Shown in pieces: positions 1 through 11,493 of a DNA stretch of 64,000 bases (its first letter is position 1; each line of letters begins with the position of its first letter). A model generated the notes under the pieces. The model saw nothing but the letters and a program-made list of their open reading frames with translations, was not told the origin of the DNA and did no database searches. This stretch comes from Lantana camara (lineage: Eukaryota > Streptophyta > Magnoliopsida > Lamiales > Verbenaceae): NCBI GenBank assembly GCA_037501455.1, contig CM074856.1, positions 18,063,001 through 18,127,000 of the forward strand. Reading direction: 5' to 3'. A program made the position numbers and the translations under genes.

Positions 1-790
1 ACAATGCTGAGGGTCACATGAGAGGCACAATGGAATTGCCATTTTAAATATTTCGGAGTCCAAAAAGTCCATTTCTTAATCCTAACAACTCAAACTATTG
101 GAAATCTATAATTTATGTGACAAAAAAAAAGGTGGTCATTTATTAATTTTCTTACATATCCATACGTAATTGACTTAATTTTAACACAAAGTTACATGAA
201 CTATCTCAAACGATAGTTTTCCAAAAATATGTCAAAGACTGCGTAATTAACATACTATGAATTTGAGGGGAGAAAAAAAAAAAAAAACTATGAATTTGGA
301 AAAGTTGCAAATTGGTACATCAATTCGATCAATTTTTGGTATATTTTATTTTCTGGTGGTAAAATAAAACTGTATTTTAAAAATCATACACTTAAATGCA
401 TTTTTTTTTTACCATAACTTGGTTTTAACCGCTTAAAACCCGACTCGATTTTACATGTGATGAACTCTTAGTTCGTCATGTGTAAATTACAATAGATAAA
501 ATCAGTTTCCAATCAAAATTTTGAATCGATCAAGTTTGATATACTAAATTTATAATTTCCTCCTATGAATTTATTAGGCACACCATTAATTATTGAGGTT
601 TTCTAGTTTATGAAGTTGTTTGCTTCATGAAATGCTAATTTCCTTGTCCATTTAGGATACCTCAATCAGAATTCTCGATATATTATAACAAGTAACAAAC
701 ACTCTTTTGCTTGTACGAGTATCAAGAATAATCAAGTCCTTGATGAATTTGTTGTATTAATATAGAAAATCGGAAATTTGGTATATCAAT
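1..790. other. AT-rich intergenic DNA
   Basis: Low-complexity AT-rich sequence with several A and T runs and no sustained reading frame on either strand. I see no gene, promoter or recognisable repeat boundary. The composition becomes more GC-rich from about 800, where the neighbouring transposon relic begins. Confidence 0.6.
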
Positions 791-791
791 T

Positions 792-2187
792 CTGATCGAG
801 CTAAAATATGGGATCGAGATGCTCGATCCTCTTCCGTGTCAATCATTTAAAATTTGTAAAAGGGGAAAGCAGTTTCGAGGTCGATATCCTAAAAAGAGAA
901 AGGAAGAGTGAGCTCAAGGCCAACTCGGGGACTGGTGGGGGTGTTATCAGGGTTGGCACTCCAACACTCAAGTCAGTGCTCGAGTTACGAGGTCGAATAA
1001 GAGTGCACCATATGAGGTAGGTAGGAATTGTTACCTATGGTATAAATGAGAGTATTTATAATGGGTAAAAGTAATGATGATCTCGAGCGACGTGTGCGTG
1101 CCTCAAGCTGACAGCAGTTCTACCAAGGCGGTTCATTTAATGCGTGGTCCGCCATTCTCTCCATGAACCGTTAGTGGCCACGTGGCTTTAAAGGTCAAGG
1201 TATGGTCGAGGTGCATAATTGAGCATTGAGTCTGACGTGTCTGGTCGAGGGAGCGAGAGGTAAAAGAGATGGGGTAGTCTGGTCGACGTGTAACTCGAGA
1301 GAAGGCCCCAAATTGAGTCAGGTGACACATGGCGGATGATTAGTGGACCACATGGTCTAGGGGGTCCATGTCACGTCATTAGCCCCCCGAAACGTCATTA
1401 GATAGGGCTGACATGGTGGCGACGTTTCATCTCCCGAGACGGGAACCACTGGAATCATTGCATCGTTTCACCTTCCTGCCTCCTGCCATTTTTCAATCTT
1501 ACATATAGGCTCCTCTGTAAATTTATTTTACCGTTTCATAAAAACTTTGGAGAGCTATTCGAGCGATTCAAGGCGTCCGAGCATTGAGTTGAGAGATTGC
1601 GTGGAAGAGTGAGACTTCTCAATCCTTTGCTTGCAACTTCTCGAATACATAGGTACCATTATCGATCAGCTCCCTTGAAATTACTTCTCTTCTTTACTTT
1701 TTTTTTTTCTTTTTGGTGGCTTCGAGGGAGAGGCTTCCCACTCCGATTCGAAAGCTCTCTCTCTCAATTTGCTCGAATACTCTCTTCCCCAAAATAGATT
1801 TCTCAAAAAGGGCTAATGCCAATAACTGTAGGATGTCAACAAATCAAGAAGAGGTTGAATCGAGGAATTCGGAAGTGGCAGAGTCTACCAGAGAGGAATC
1901 GAGCTCCAATTCCTGCTCGATCACAAATTGATCGGACTACGACTCATCTTTGGACACCAGATCTACTAACCCCCAAGGATCCGATGAGCATGTCAAAATA
2001 ATAGAAGTATCAGATCCGGCTCCTGAAGAGAAATTGGAAGAGGTTGTCCTGCCTCGAAATATGGGGGGAAGAACCATCGATGTCTGGTTGATTAAAAAAA
2101 GAAGAAGAGAAAGAGGAGAACATTGAGCCTGAGGGGCCACTTGTAAAGGACCCTCGAGCCATACCTTGCACCATCTCCTAGGCAAAG
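792..2187 (+). mobile_element. 5' non-coding part of a decayed gag-like element
   Basis: This stretch is more GC-rich than its left flank and leads directly into the gag-like reading frame at 2188. It has only short, interrupted frames, including a Ser/Glu-rich stretch near 1834-1931 (MSTNQEEVESRNSEVAE...) that may be a remnant of the N-terminal coding part. It probably is the long leader, or LTR plus leader, of the element whose second half lies at 11494-13400. No matching second LTR is visible in the window, so the left limit is a guess based on the composition change. Confidence 0.45.
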
Positions 2188-2675
2188 ATGAGCGAGATTG
2201 AAGATATATTGTTTGGAGGGATCCCCGAGTTTGGGGGATATAAGGTGATTCGTCCGAGCCCAGGGGATCGGATGACCAACCCTCCAGAAAATTACATTGC
2301 CATCAACTGTTTGGCGGTTCAGAATGGGTTCTGAGTTCCCATTCTGAAGGAAATACTCGAGTTTCTGAACATTCTGAGAATAAGTCATCTGCAACTGATG
2401 CCCAACTCCTACGCCATGGTCAATGGGTTGAGAGCATCATTGAAGTGCCTTGGGATAACTCCAAACATTTACTGCTTATCCAAGGTGTTCCAAGCGCCGG
2501 TCACAACCGAGTCATCAGCTTTGGGACCTGGATATGTGTGGCTGAAATCGAAATTTAACTTTCGATTTGTGAGGTCCCCGACATTATCGAACGACAATGG
2601 ATGGAAAGAAAGGTTTGTGTATGTGAGGTGTGAGAAGGGTTGGCCCGGGCTTAAATATCGAGGATGGAGTTGGAG
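2188..2675 (+). pseudogene. gag-like plant transposon protein, N-terminal half (split)
   Basis: The frame starts MSEIEDILFGGIPEFGGYKV and runs to the insertion point at 2675 with one in-frame stop (TGA at 2332-2334). The part after the stop (LMPNSYAMVNGLRASLKCLG, then FNFRFVRSPTLSNDNGWKER, then a Trp-rich end) has the pattern of the 'putative plant transposon / gypsy-type transposase' domain (PF04195-like): a PNS motif, a hydrophobic helix, and a GWK(E/D)RFxxV element followed by Trp residues. That domain occurs in gag-only plant elements. The frame runs into the LTR of the element inserted at 2676 and resumes at 11494. It is non-functional because of the stop and the insertion. The family assignment is from memory of the domain pattern. 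Confidence 0.6.
2671..2675. repeat. target-site duplication, left (TGGAG)
   Basis: TGGAG here is repeated exactly at 11489-11493, immediately outside the two LTRs of the 8.8-kb element. A 5-bp duplication is the normal size for plant LTR retrotransposons and marks both ends of the insertion. Confidence 0.95.
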
Positions 2676-5311
2676 TGTAATACCCCGATTTCCAGTTATT
2701 CAGGTACGTACGACACGTGTGATTTTCCGAGAGTTAGGATTTATTTTAATTCTTTTGTTTATTAATTTCTTATCTTTCATGAGAATTATGTGAATTATAT
2801 TTCAACATACTTACGTGAAAATATGTGAACTTCGTGGCAATTCGATAATCATCGCATGACTTGGAAAATATTTGTTACTTGAAATAAATGACAAACGTGA
2901 TTTAATTGCCAAATTGTTCCTATATGATCATTTATTTAAATTTAAGGACCAAATTGCATGATATATTCTTGGACTAAGGTGATTAATTAGCTAGGAATGG
3001 AACTTAATTGCATGACTTGTACTTTGGAGGGACTTAATTACAATTTGATCATTTCATCAAAATCAAGGATGATGAATCACGTAAAATGGCTTCTTCATGC
3101 TTCCAATTTCATTTTCATCCAAACATTATCACTCATTGCTTCTTGTTGCTCTCGGTTTCAACCATCAAGAAAGGAAGAGGAGATTTTATTGATTTCACTC
3201 TAATTTTCCAAGGAATTTTCATGTTTTGGAGCTTAATCATCCATTTCCACCATCTTCTTCCCTTTATTTTCATTTCAAGGTATACATGAGCTATTATATG
3301 AATTCTTGAAATTAATATTTGAAGCTAGGGTTAGGATTTATGGTTAATAACTTGATTATTTATTGTTAGAAATATAAATACATGCTTTCAACATGAATTG
3401 GTGATTGAATTCTTGGAAATTATGGAATTATATGATGAGTTTATGTTTGGGTTGAAGTTGATGATTCTTGGTGATTAAGCATGATAAAAGTGTTTATATT
3501 GGATTTTACTATACGTTAAGCATGTATATGTGTTTCCCATCATGAATTCTGCATTTGGAAGTGGTTTGGGTGATGTTTGATGCATTTTGGGTTGGTTCAT
3601 GAGCTTCCCCTGTTTCATCCCCTGCTTCTGCATCTTCTGCATGGCGAGAACGGCCCTTCTCGTCCCAGCTCATTTCTGGGAACGGCCGTTCCCACCAATT
3701 TGAACACCTAGAGCGAGAATGGGAACAACCGTTCCTACTTTGGCTCACAGCCGGGAACGACCCTTCCCATTTTCGGGGAACAGCTTCGGGGAGTTGGGAA
3801 CGACCCTTCCCATTTTGAACTAAGGGCCGGAATGGCCATTCCCAGGCCTCTGGAAGGCAGTAAGTTTCTGCATAAATTCCATTTTTCCAATTCCAATCCT
3901 ATACCTCTAAATGACCCATGCATGTTATTATATGATCAATATTATACAACAATATGATTGTAACATGCTACATTGATCAATGCATGTCATCTCGTTACAT
4001 GAATAAGCCGTGCGTCATATTTGGTATCATTATTGAGTTATTGTCTCACGAGTGCACAATGTCCCCATTTCTTGTCCAGTTCTTCTCCAGGGCGGAGATT
4101 GTGATCAACTGAGCACGGTCATGCATCCTTGAGTCGTCGTGTCGCCTGTCAGGTGAGGTTTAATTTCTAGTTACATAGAACTTATACAACCCTTACGTGA
4201 GATTTCGGCCAAAAGGTATTTATATCTATAATTTCCATGAAATTTACTCATGATTACAAGCAATCCATGTTCATGAAAAGCAAGCCATGTATCGTGCATG
4301 TTTTGGCGAGTAAGCATGATTGTTCACTTTGGGCCCGAGGGTTAGTGTATGAGCCAACCGGGAAAGCATAGGGCTGACGGGTAACTCTGCACTCCCCTCA
4401 TTATGTGGGATCACCTCTGAATCCACCAGGAGATTGGTGGAGGAAGAAATCCCGCACGTGGGAGTCATGTTCCTGACGTACACCATGTCGTGGATGGTGA
4501 AGGCTCGCAACCTTCCCATCATTGGAGGGAGAAGGAGACTGGGGATGAGTCCGGCACCACGGGCTATCCTCGGGTTAATGTATTGATTGCACTCATTGAT
4601 TGTATTGATTGAATACACTACCGCACTACTACACTGTAATCGAATTGCATGATCACATGTTAACCAATAAAGCAAGCATGTATTGTTCACTATTGGAGTA
4701 AGGTTGGAGAATTGCCCTCACTCGCCGGGCCACGTATTGCATGAAACTGAATTAAATGAATTGTTAAATTGGATAGTTGTATTCTCGGGCAAAGCATATT
4801 CCATTCTTGAACTTATATTATTTTCCTTTCTAAAATTTACCCGAGTTTATGACTTGCATGATAATTACGCTAATATCTATTTATGCCCCTCACTCAGTCT
4901 TTATAGACTGACGCCTCCACCTTTCAGGTTCTTGCAGGTGCATGCTAGACGGGAATCGAGTCGAGTCCGGTTTGTGTATTCGAGTCATGCACGGTTCATC
5001 TATTTATTGTTGCATATGAATTATTATTATTGTTAATTCTTATAGATTTTGGGAGATGATAATGTATTAATACATGAACATAGTTGGAGATAGCATGCTT
5101 TCGATGTTGGTATTTGATATTGAACATATTATGCTTTCGTTTTATTTTGATACATTATGAATTGATTATGTGGTTTGGTGTTAGTCCCGCCTAGCTCATT
5201 TTTTTTATTATCTCCCGTTCGCTATAGTTTAGTTCATGTATGGTCGTCCATCTCATATGTGGATTGAGCTATAGTGCGGGGATGCAGCATCTTTGCTCTT
5301 TGGGTGCTACA
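2676..5311 (+). repeat. 5' LTR of the 8.8-kb element
   Basis: 2636 bp, starting TGTAATACCCCG and ending GGGTGCTACA. It matches 8707-11488 along its whole length, apart from substitutions, small indels and a 122-bp duplication present only in the 3' copy. It contains a cluster of GC-rich 16-bp palindromes at about 3645-3846. The short frames inside it (for example 2997-3203) recur in the other LTR but are not known proteins. Confidence 0.93.
3645..3846. repeat. palindrome array in the 5' LTR
   Basis: Six copies of a GGGAAC-NNNN-GTTCCC type imperfect palindrome in about 200 bp, in otherwise AT-rich LTR DNA. The copy at 3678-3693 is a perfect 16-bp palindrome, GGGAACGGCCGTTCCC. Others are imperfect (…GACCCTTCCC, …AACCGTTCCT, GGAATGGCCATTCCC). 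Spacers of about 17-30 bp differ from one another. The array is repeated in the 3' LTR at 9666-9870. Function is unknown; protein binding, RNA hairpins or a recombination or packaging role are all possible. Confidence 0.85.
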
Positions 5312-5318
5312 TCTTAAG

Positions 5319-5330
5319 TGGTATCAGAGC
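5319..5330 (+). other. primer-binding site, initiator tRNA-Met
   Basis: TGGTATCAGAGC, the perfect complement of the 3' end of plant initiator tRNA-Met. It lies 7 bp after the end of the 5' LTR and would prime minus-strand DNA synthesis. Confidence 0.95.
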
Positions 5331-8300
5331 CCGGGTGCAAAACCGAGGTTCTAGTATCGTGTCGTGTCAAGTCTAGGTCGTACGGCATAGGAATTAATTG
5401 TTAATTTGAGAGTCTTGCATTTATTTGAAATTCCTCGACCTACTTGAACTCTCTGAATTGCTTGGGCTGCTTAATAATTTGAGTATGGCATAGACTCTTG
5501 TCACTAATTGTTGATTAATTGACTTTATATTGCTTGTAATTTACATGCCCAATATGGTTTACTTTCAATTGTATTGATTTAGTGGTTGCTTTTGGCATCA
5601 AATTCCTGTTTTGGTGACAATTATGTGACATGAGCATGTCTTACCCACATGCATTTATTTCCAGAGGAAGTTGTGAGTTACAGGTTGTGGAGATGAGGTC
5701 AAACCATGGCCAATTCCTACAACAACAATGAACCATTTCTATTTGTACTTTCAACTGTGGAAGGCGTAAGAAATGTACCGGGACTACATAAGGGAATTAG
5801 GATCCATGATCTTTCTTGACCGGGATTATGGCTTGAATGGTGGAATTCGGGATCGATGATCAATTCATGAAGAGGGTTGCAAGTTTTGTGGAATTTGTAA
5901 GTATTTACAGAGGAGGAAGCAGAAGGCGGGATGTTCATAACAACCCTGATCAACATATGGGACTAATTTACAAAGATACGGGGTTAGGTGATAAGGAAGT
6001 GATGACTCTCAAGGGGACTCACGATAATGTAGGTTTCGGGTGATAAACAACAAAGATCCTTTAACTTGGGAAAAAAGCAAAGAATAAGATAGGAATAATG
6101 GAAGATCGGGGTTAGATGGATGAGGAATGGTAAAGAGAACCAATGATTTTTTTTCCGTTCATGGGAAGCCAAGATGCTAGGGATGCTATATTCGGGCGGA
6201 GTGAGTTTATTTTCCCAATCCAAGCTGAATCGGAAAATATGGAGCAACAAATGGAAATAATAAAAGAAGGAAAAGTGACAACTAGGGTGAATACCGGGAC
6301 CACTGTTGGAGATTAATTCCTTGAGAAATATCGAGATATTAGCAGCATGAGTGAAGAAGCATTTGAATTCAAGAATTAGAATCTCGAACCATCAAGTTAC
6401 ACAATGTACTACAAGGAAGGTTTTAATCAAGGAATTAATCATGGTGAAGGTTCGGGAACCATCCAAACATTGATAACCGGGAAAGAGTCGGGTTCAAGAA
6501 ATTTCCAAACCAAGTTATGGAAAGATCTGAGTTGAAGCCGGAGAATTTTGAAGATTTAAGAGGCCGTGGGGAAAACTAGAGAATGGTTAACAGCTCGAGA
6601 CAAGCTTGTAATTTAACCAACAAGGAATGGGTGCCGGATTAAAGACTAGCATTACTACGGTGACAGGTCCAATGCATTCATAAGCATGTGCATCATATAT
6701 GTATTAATTTAATTGCCTCTCGTTTATATATGTTACCATAATTTTTATTCGAGATTACATAATTGTTGTGTTAAGTATGTTGTTTAAATTATTTAAGTTA
6801 TTTAAATTTCTTTACGTATACGCATATCTTCGAATTAATATAATTGTTTCAACGTGTTGCATTTTAAATTGTTTGTAAGTGTAAGCTGTGCATTAAACAT
6901 TTTAACCGGCATACATTATTTAGTGTTTATTGTTGATAGGCTCTCTTCAATTTTGCTTCAACTACTGCCTCAACTAAGGTTACATTGAATCAAGATATTG
7001 GAAGAAGTTACATTTGAATGTTATTGGGGTCTCTCACTTGGAGTAAGGATCATTAAATACGTGGATTAATTAAAAATGTAGATTTCAAGAGAAGTGAGTT
7101 GAAGGAATTGAAACTTTGCTCCAAGAGAAGGGTAGAACAAGTTCAAGTATTTAGGAAATAAGTGCATCCATTTATTTTATTTTCTTAAGGGGGAGAGCCG
7201 GCTTGGAAACCATTAAAGCCGAAAATTAGATCTCACTCGGGAGAGTTGGAATTTCAATAAAACCGATTCTTTCTGGAGTCCTCTATCAGAACCATGTGGA
7301 AAAAGTCTTTAATACCTTAAATCTTTCTCTTCCTTACACAAAGAGAAAAGTCTCATCATCGACAACCCTTTTGCTTTATTACCGTTCTCAGAATGTGGGT
7401 TCTTTTGTTTTGTGATCCTCGTGTCGTCTCGGGATATCAGTTGGCTCAATAAATAGAAAATGACTCAACTTGGTTAATATTTGGGTGGTAAATCTTGAAT
7501 CTTAATCCCTCTCATTAACGAAATACATGCTAGTAGGAGTCCTCCGTCAAGGCCAAGAAGCAGGAGTCAATGGGGTAAATATTATAGAAATTTCCACCTG
7601 GAACGGTAGGGGATGAAAATGGGAGAATCCTGCAAAGAAAACATTTCACTAGGACCTGCTTCCTTTGATTCTATGCGAGCGTGCTTGTTGAATTACTCTC
7701 GCGGAATGATATGGTAAAACCCATTCTTTCTATTTTTCGGATAAAGAGCTTGCTTGGAACACAAAGCCAGTCTTTCGAGCTTGGACACACAACCTCTCCC
7801 TAACGAGAAGCTCAAAGGTTACTTTCAATTCCAAAACCAGAAAGTGAATGTGTGAATCAACCTAAGAATGGTTCAACCGGCAAATCTGAGGTTGGAACTG
7901 GTATAGAAATGTGGTGAGTAATGATGATTTACGGATTAGGTTGGAAATAGCATTAGGGTTGAGGTAGCCGTCAAGAATGGAAACTTCGAGTTATGGCGTA
8001 AAAAAGGATAAAGAATTGGATCGCAGGATGAAGATCAAGTGGTTATTGAAGTATATGTAGATATTGGGCAATTAAGGATTGGCATATAGGTTAGAAGGAA
8101 TTTTAATCAAAGAATCAAGCAGTCAACTGAACAACCACAACACAAGAATTTCAATCCTCGATGAACGGTACACTTAATCATGCATATCATGTGCATCATG
8201 TATTTTATAAATGTCATATATGACTCCTTGTTATTTGTGAATTGCTTTATATGAGTGATAATTGACGCGATTGATAATTGCTAATGGATTCTTACATGAT

Positions 8301-8691
8301 AATTGTATAAATATTTATCTAAGTGACCGCTTGAATTTTATTTCGTGTGCATGAGAGACGGGGATTCTCTCAGGGTTGCCCAAGAGACGGGGTTCTCTTG
8401 TTACTCGCTTGAGAGAAGGGGTTCTCTCGTCGTTTGTTTGAGAGACGGGCACTCTCATTATTACCTGCTACTTGTCAACTTGTTCTAGTAGAAGGTTAGA
8501 TTTTTCTTTCGAGTGTCTAGGTTCCGGGAAGTTGAGGGTCGTGACTTAACAGCATTGGAGGGATCTTCTTGATTGAAGACCTCTTCCGAACTAATCCCTG
8601 ACGAGAAATGGCAAACCAGCGTGGGATGAACACGAGAGAGCCACTTAAATTCCAGGAAGTCAAGACAATGGATCTAGGGACCAGATCCTCT
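5331..8691 (+). other. internal region of the 8.8-kb element, no intact gene
   Basis: About 3.4 kb with no reading frame longer than about 90 codons on either strand. The fragments show no conserved YVDD-type, DTG/DSG, integrase HHCC or chromodomain motif. It may keep traces of a gag region near the primer site, but I cannot recognise any. Near the 3' end it carries four hairpin repeats, annotated separately. Confidence 0.7.
8352..8457 (+). repeat. four tandem hairpin units upstream of the polypurine tract
   Basis: Hairpin units at 8352-8372, 8381-8400, 8410-8429 and 8439-8457, period about 29 bp. Each has a purine-rich left arm (TGAGAGA), a G-rich loop (CGGGG or similar) and a pyrimidine right arm (TCTCTCA). 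The second unit has CAAGAGA paired with TCTCTTG, so both changed bases are matched by changes in the opposite arm. Spacers between units differ. The array would lie in the 3' untranslated part of the element RNA. Confidence 0.8.
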
Positions 8692-8706
8692 TAAGGGGGA
8701 GAGAAT
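8692..8706 (+). other. polypurine tract
   Basis: A purine-rich run (AAGGGGGAGAGAA) followed by TT immediately before the TGTAAC start of the 3' LTR. This is the usual plus-strand primer position. Confidence 0.85.
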
Positions 8707-9665
8707 TGTAACACTCCGATTTTCAGTTATTCAGGTACCCACGACACGTGTGATTTTCCGAGAGTTAAGATTTATTTTAATTCTTTTGTTTATTAATTTC
8801 TTATCTTTCATGAGAATTATATGAATTATATTTCAACATGCTTACGTGAAAATATGTGAACTTCGTGGCAATTCGAGAATCATCGCATGACTTGGAAAAT
8901 GTTTGTTACTTGAAATAAATGCCAAACGTGATTTAATTGCCAAATTGTTCCTATATGATCATTTATTTAAATTTAAGGACCAAATTGCATGATATATTCT
9001 TGGACTAAGGCGATTAATTAGCTAGGAATGGAACTTAATTGCATGACTTGTACTTTGGAGGGACTTAATTACAATTTGATCATTTCATCAAAATCAAGGA
9101 TGATGAATCACGTAAAATGGCTTCTTCATGCTTCCATTATCATTTTCATCCAAACATCATCACTCATTGCTTCTTGTTGCTCTCGGTTTCAACCATCAAG
9201 AAAGGAAGAGGAGATTTTATTGATTTCACTCTAATTTTCCAAGGAATTTTCATGTTTTGGAGCTCAATCATCCATTTCCATCATCTTCTTCCCTCTATTT
9301 TCATTTCAAGGTATACATGAGCTATTATATGAATTCTTGAAATTAATATTTGAAGCTAGGGTTAGGATTTAAGGTTAATAACTTGATTATTTATTGTTAG
9401 AAATATAAATACATGCTTTCAACATGAATTGGTGATTGAATTCTTGGAAATTATGGAATTATATGATGAGTTTATGTTTGGGTTGAAGTTGATGATTCTT
9501 AGTGATTAAGCATGACATAAGTGTTTATATTGGGTTTTACTATACTTTAAGCATGTATATGTGTTTCCCATCATGAATTCTGCATTTGGAAGTGATTTAG
9601 GTGATGTTTGATGCATTTTGGGTTGGTTCGTGAGCTTTCCCTGTTTTATCCCCTGCTTCTGCATG

Positions 9666-9870
9666 GCGGGAACGACCCTTCCCGTCCCAGCTCATTTCTG
9701 GGAACGATCGTTCCCACCAATTTGAACACCTGGCGCGAGAATGGGAACGATCGTTCCCACTTTGGCTCACAGCCGGGAACGACCCTTCCCATTTTCGGGA
9801 AACAACTTCGGGGACCTGGGAATGACCCTTCCCATTTTGAACTAAGGGCCGGAACGGCCATTCCCAGGCC
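9666..9870. repeat. palindrome array in the 3' LTR
   Basis: The same array as in the 5' LTR. Two copies, 9700-9715 and 9743-9758, are perfect 16-bp palindromes GGGAACGATCGTTCCC. The counterpart of the first in the 5' LTR reads GGGAACGGCCGTTCCC, so both central changes are symmetric and the palindrome is kept. Confidence 0.85.
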
Positions 9871-10094
9871 TCTGGAGAGGCAGTAAGTTTCTGCATAAAT
9901 TCCATTTTTCCAATTCCAATCCTATACCTCTGAATGACCCATGCATGTTATTATATGATCAATATTATGCAATAATATGATTGTAACATGCTACATTGAT
10001 CAATGCATGTCATCTCGTTACATGAATAAGCCGTGCGTCATATTTGGTATCATTATTGAGTTATTGTCTCACGAGTGCACAATGTCCCCGTTTC

Positions 10095-10338
10095 TTGTCC
10101 AGTTCTTCTCCACGGCGGAGATTGTGATCAACAGAGCACGGTCATGCATCCTTGAGTCATCGTGTCGCCTGTCAGGTGAGGTTTAATCTCTAGTTACATA
10201 GAACCTATGCAACCCTTTGTCCAGTTCTTCTCCACGGCGGAGATTGTGATCAACAGAGCACGGTCATGCATCCTTGAGTCATCGTGTCGCCTGTCAGGTG
10301 AGGTTTAATCTCTAGTTACATAGAACCTATGCAACCCT
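10095..10338. repeat. 122-bp tandem duplication in the 3' LTR
   Basis: The segment from TTGTCCAGTTCTTC to GCAACCCT at 10095-10216 is repeated with no evident change at 10217-10338. The 5' LTR has a single copy (about 4074-4190). It probably arose after insertion of the element or in its RNA template. Confidence 0.9.
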
Positions 10339-11488
10339 TACGTGAGATTTCGGCCAAAAGGTATTTATATCTATAATTTCCATGAAATTTACTCATGATT
10401 ACAAGCAAGCCATGTTTCTTGAAAGCAAGCCATGTTCATGAAAAGCAAGCCATGTATCGTGCATGTTTTGGCGAGTAAGCATGATTGTTCACTTTGGGCC
10501 CGAGGGTTAGTGTATGAGCCAACCGAGAAAGCATAGGGCTGACGGGTAACTCTGCACTCCCCTCATCATGTGGGATCACCTCTGAATCTATCAGGAGATT
10601 GGTGGAGGAAGAAATCCCGTGCGTGGGAGTCATGTTCCTGACGTACACCATGTCGTGGATGGTGAAAACTCGCAACCTTCCCATCATTGGAGGGAGAGGA
10701 GAAGGAGATTGGGGATGAGTCCGGCACCACGGGCTATCCTCGGGTTAATGTATTGATTGCACTCATTGATTGTATTGATTGAATACACTACCGCTCTACT
10801 ACACTATAATCGAATTGCATGATCATAGGTTAACTAATAAAGCAAGCATGTATTGTTCACTATTGGAGTAAGGTTGGAGAATTGCCCTCACTCGTCGGGC
10901 CACGTATTGCATGAAACTGAATTAAATGAATTGTTAAATTGGATAGTTGTATTCTCGGGCAAAGAATATTCCATTCTTGAACTTATACTATTTTCCTTTC
11001 TAAAACTTTACCCAAGTTTATAACTTGCATGATAATTTTGCTAATATCTATTTATGCCCCTCACTCAGTCTTCATAGACTGACGCCTCCGCCTTTCAGGT
11101 TCTTGCAGGTGCATGCTAGGCGGGAATCGAGTCGAGTCCGGTTTTTATATTCGAGTCATGCACGGTTCATGTATTTATTGTTGCATATGAATTATTGTTA
11201 TTGTTAATTTTTATAGATTTTGGGAGATGATAATGTATTGATACATGAACATAGTTGGAGATAGCATGCTTTCGATGTTGGTATTTGATATTGAACATAT
11301 TATGTTTCCGCTTTATTTTGATGCATTATGAATTGATTATGTGGTTTGGGGTTAGTCCTGCCTAACTAGTTGTCATTTTTTTATTGTCTCCCGTTCGCTA
11401 TAATTTAGTTCATGTATGGGTTGTCCATCTCATATGTGGATTAAGCTATAGTACGGGGATGTGGCGTCTTTGCGCTTCGGGTGCTACA

Positions 11489-11493
11489 TGGAG
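11489..11493. repeat. target-site duplication, right (TGGAG)
   Basis: Exact copy of 2671-2675, abutting the terminal ACA of the 3' LTR. Confidence 0.95.

Larger units (their letters stand above)
2676..11488 (+). mobile_element. large non-autonomous LTR retrotransposon (LARD-like), 8813 bp
   Basis: Two nearly identical direct repeats, 2676-5311 and 8707-11488, start TGTAA and end GCTACA. They are flanked by the perfect 5-bp duplication TGGAG. A primer-binding site complementary to initiator tRNA-Met lies just after the 5' LTR, and a purine tract lies just before the 3' LTR. The 3.4-kb internal region has only short interrupted frames. I could not find protease, reverse transcriptase, RNase H or integrase motifs, so this is a non-autonomous derivative that would need enzymes in trans. 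The very long LTRs, the TGTAA..CCCCG start and the Met primer resemble the Tekay/Del type of chromoviral gypsy elements (established for that lineage, inferred here). It inserted into the gag-like frame at 2188. The LTRs differ at scattered positions plus one duplication, so it is not brand-new. Confidence 0.92.
8707..11488 (+). repeat. 3' LTR of the 8.8-kb element
   Basis: 2782 bp, TGTAAC to GCTACA, the partner of 2676-5311. It is about 146 bp longer, mostly because of the 122-bp tandem duplication at 10095-10338. The palindrome array is present at 9666-9870. Confidence 0.93.

Noticed and set aside
2997..3289. Short proteins repeated at 2997-3289 and 9028-9320
   Set aside because: They are the same place in the two LTRs of one element, so their duplication is not evidence of coding.
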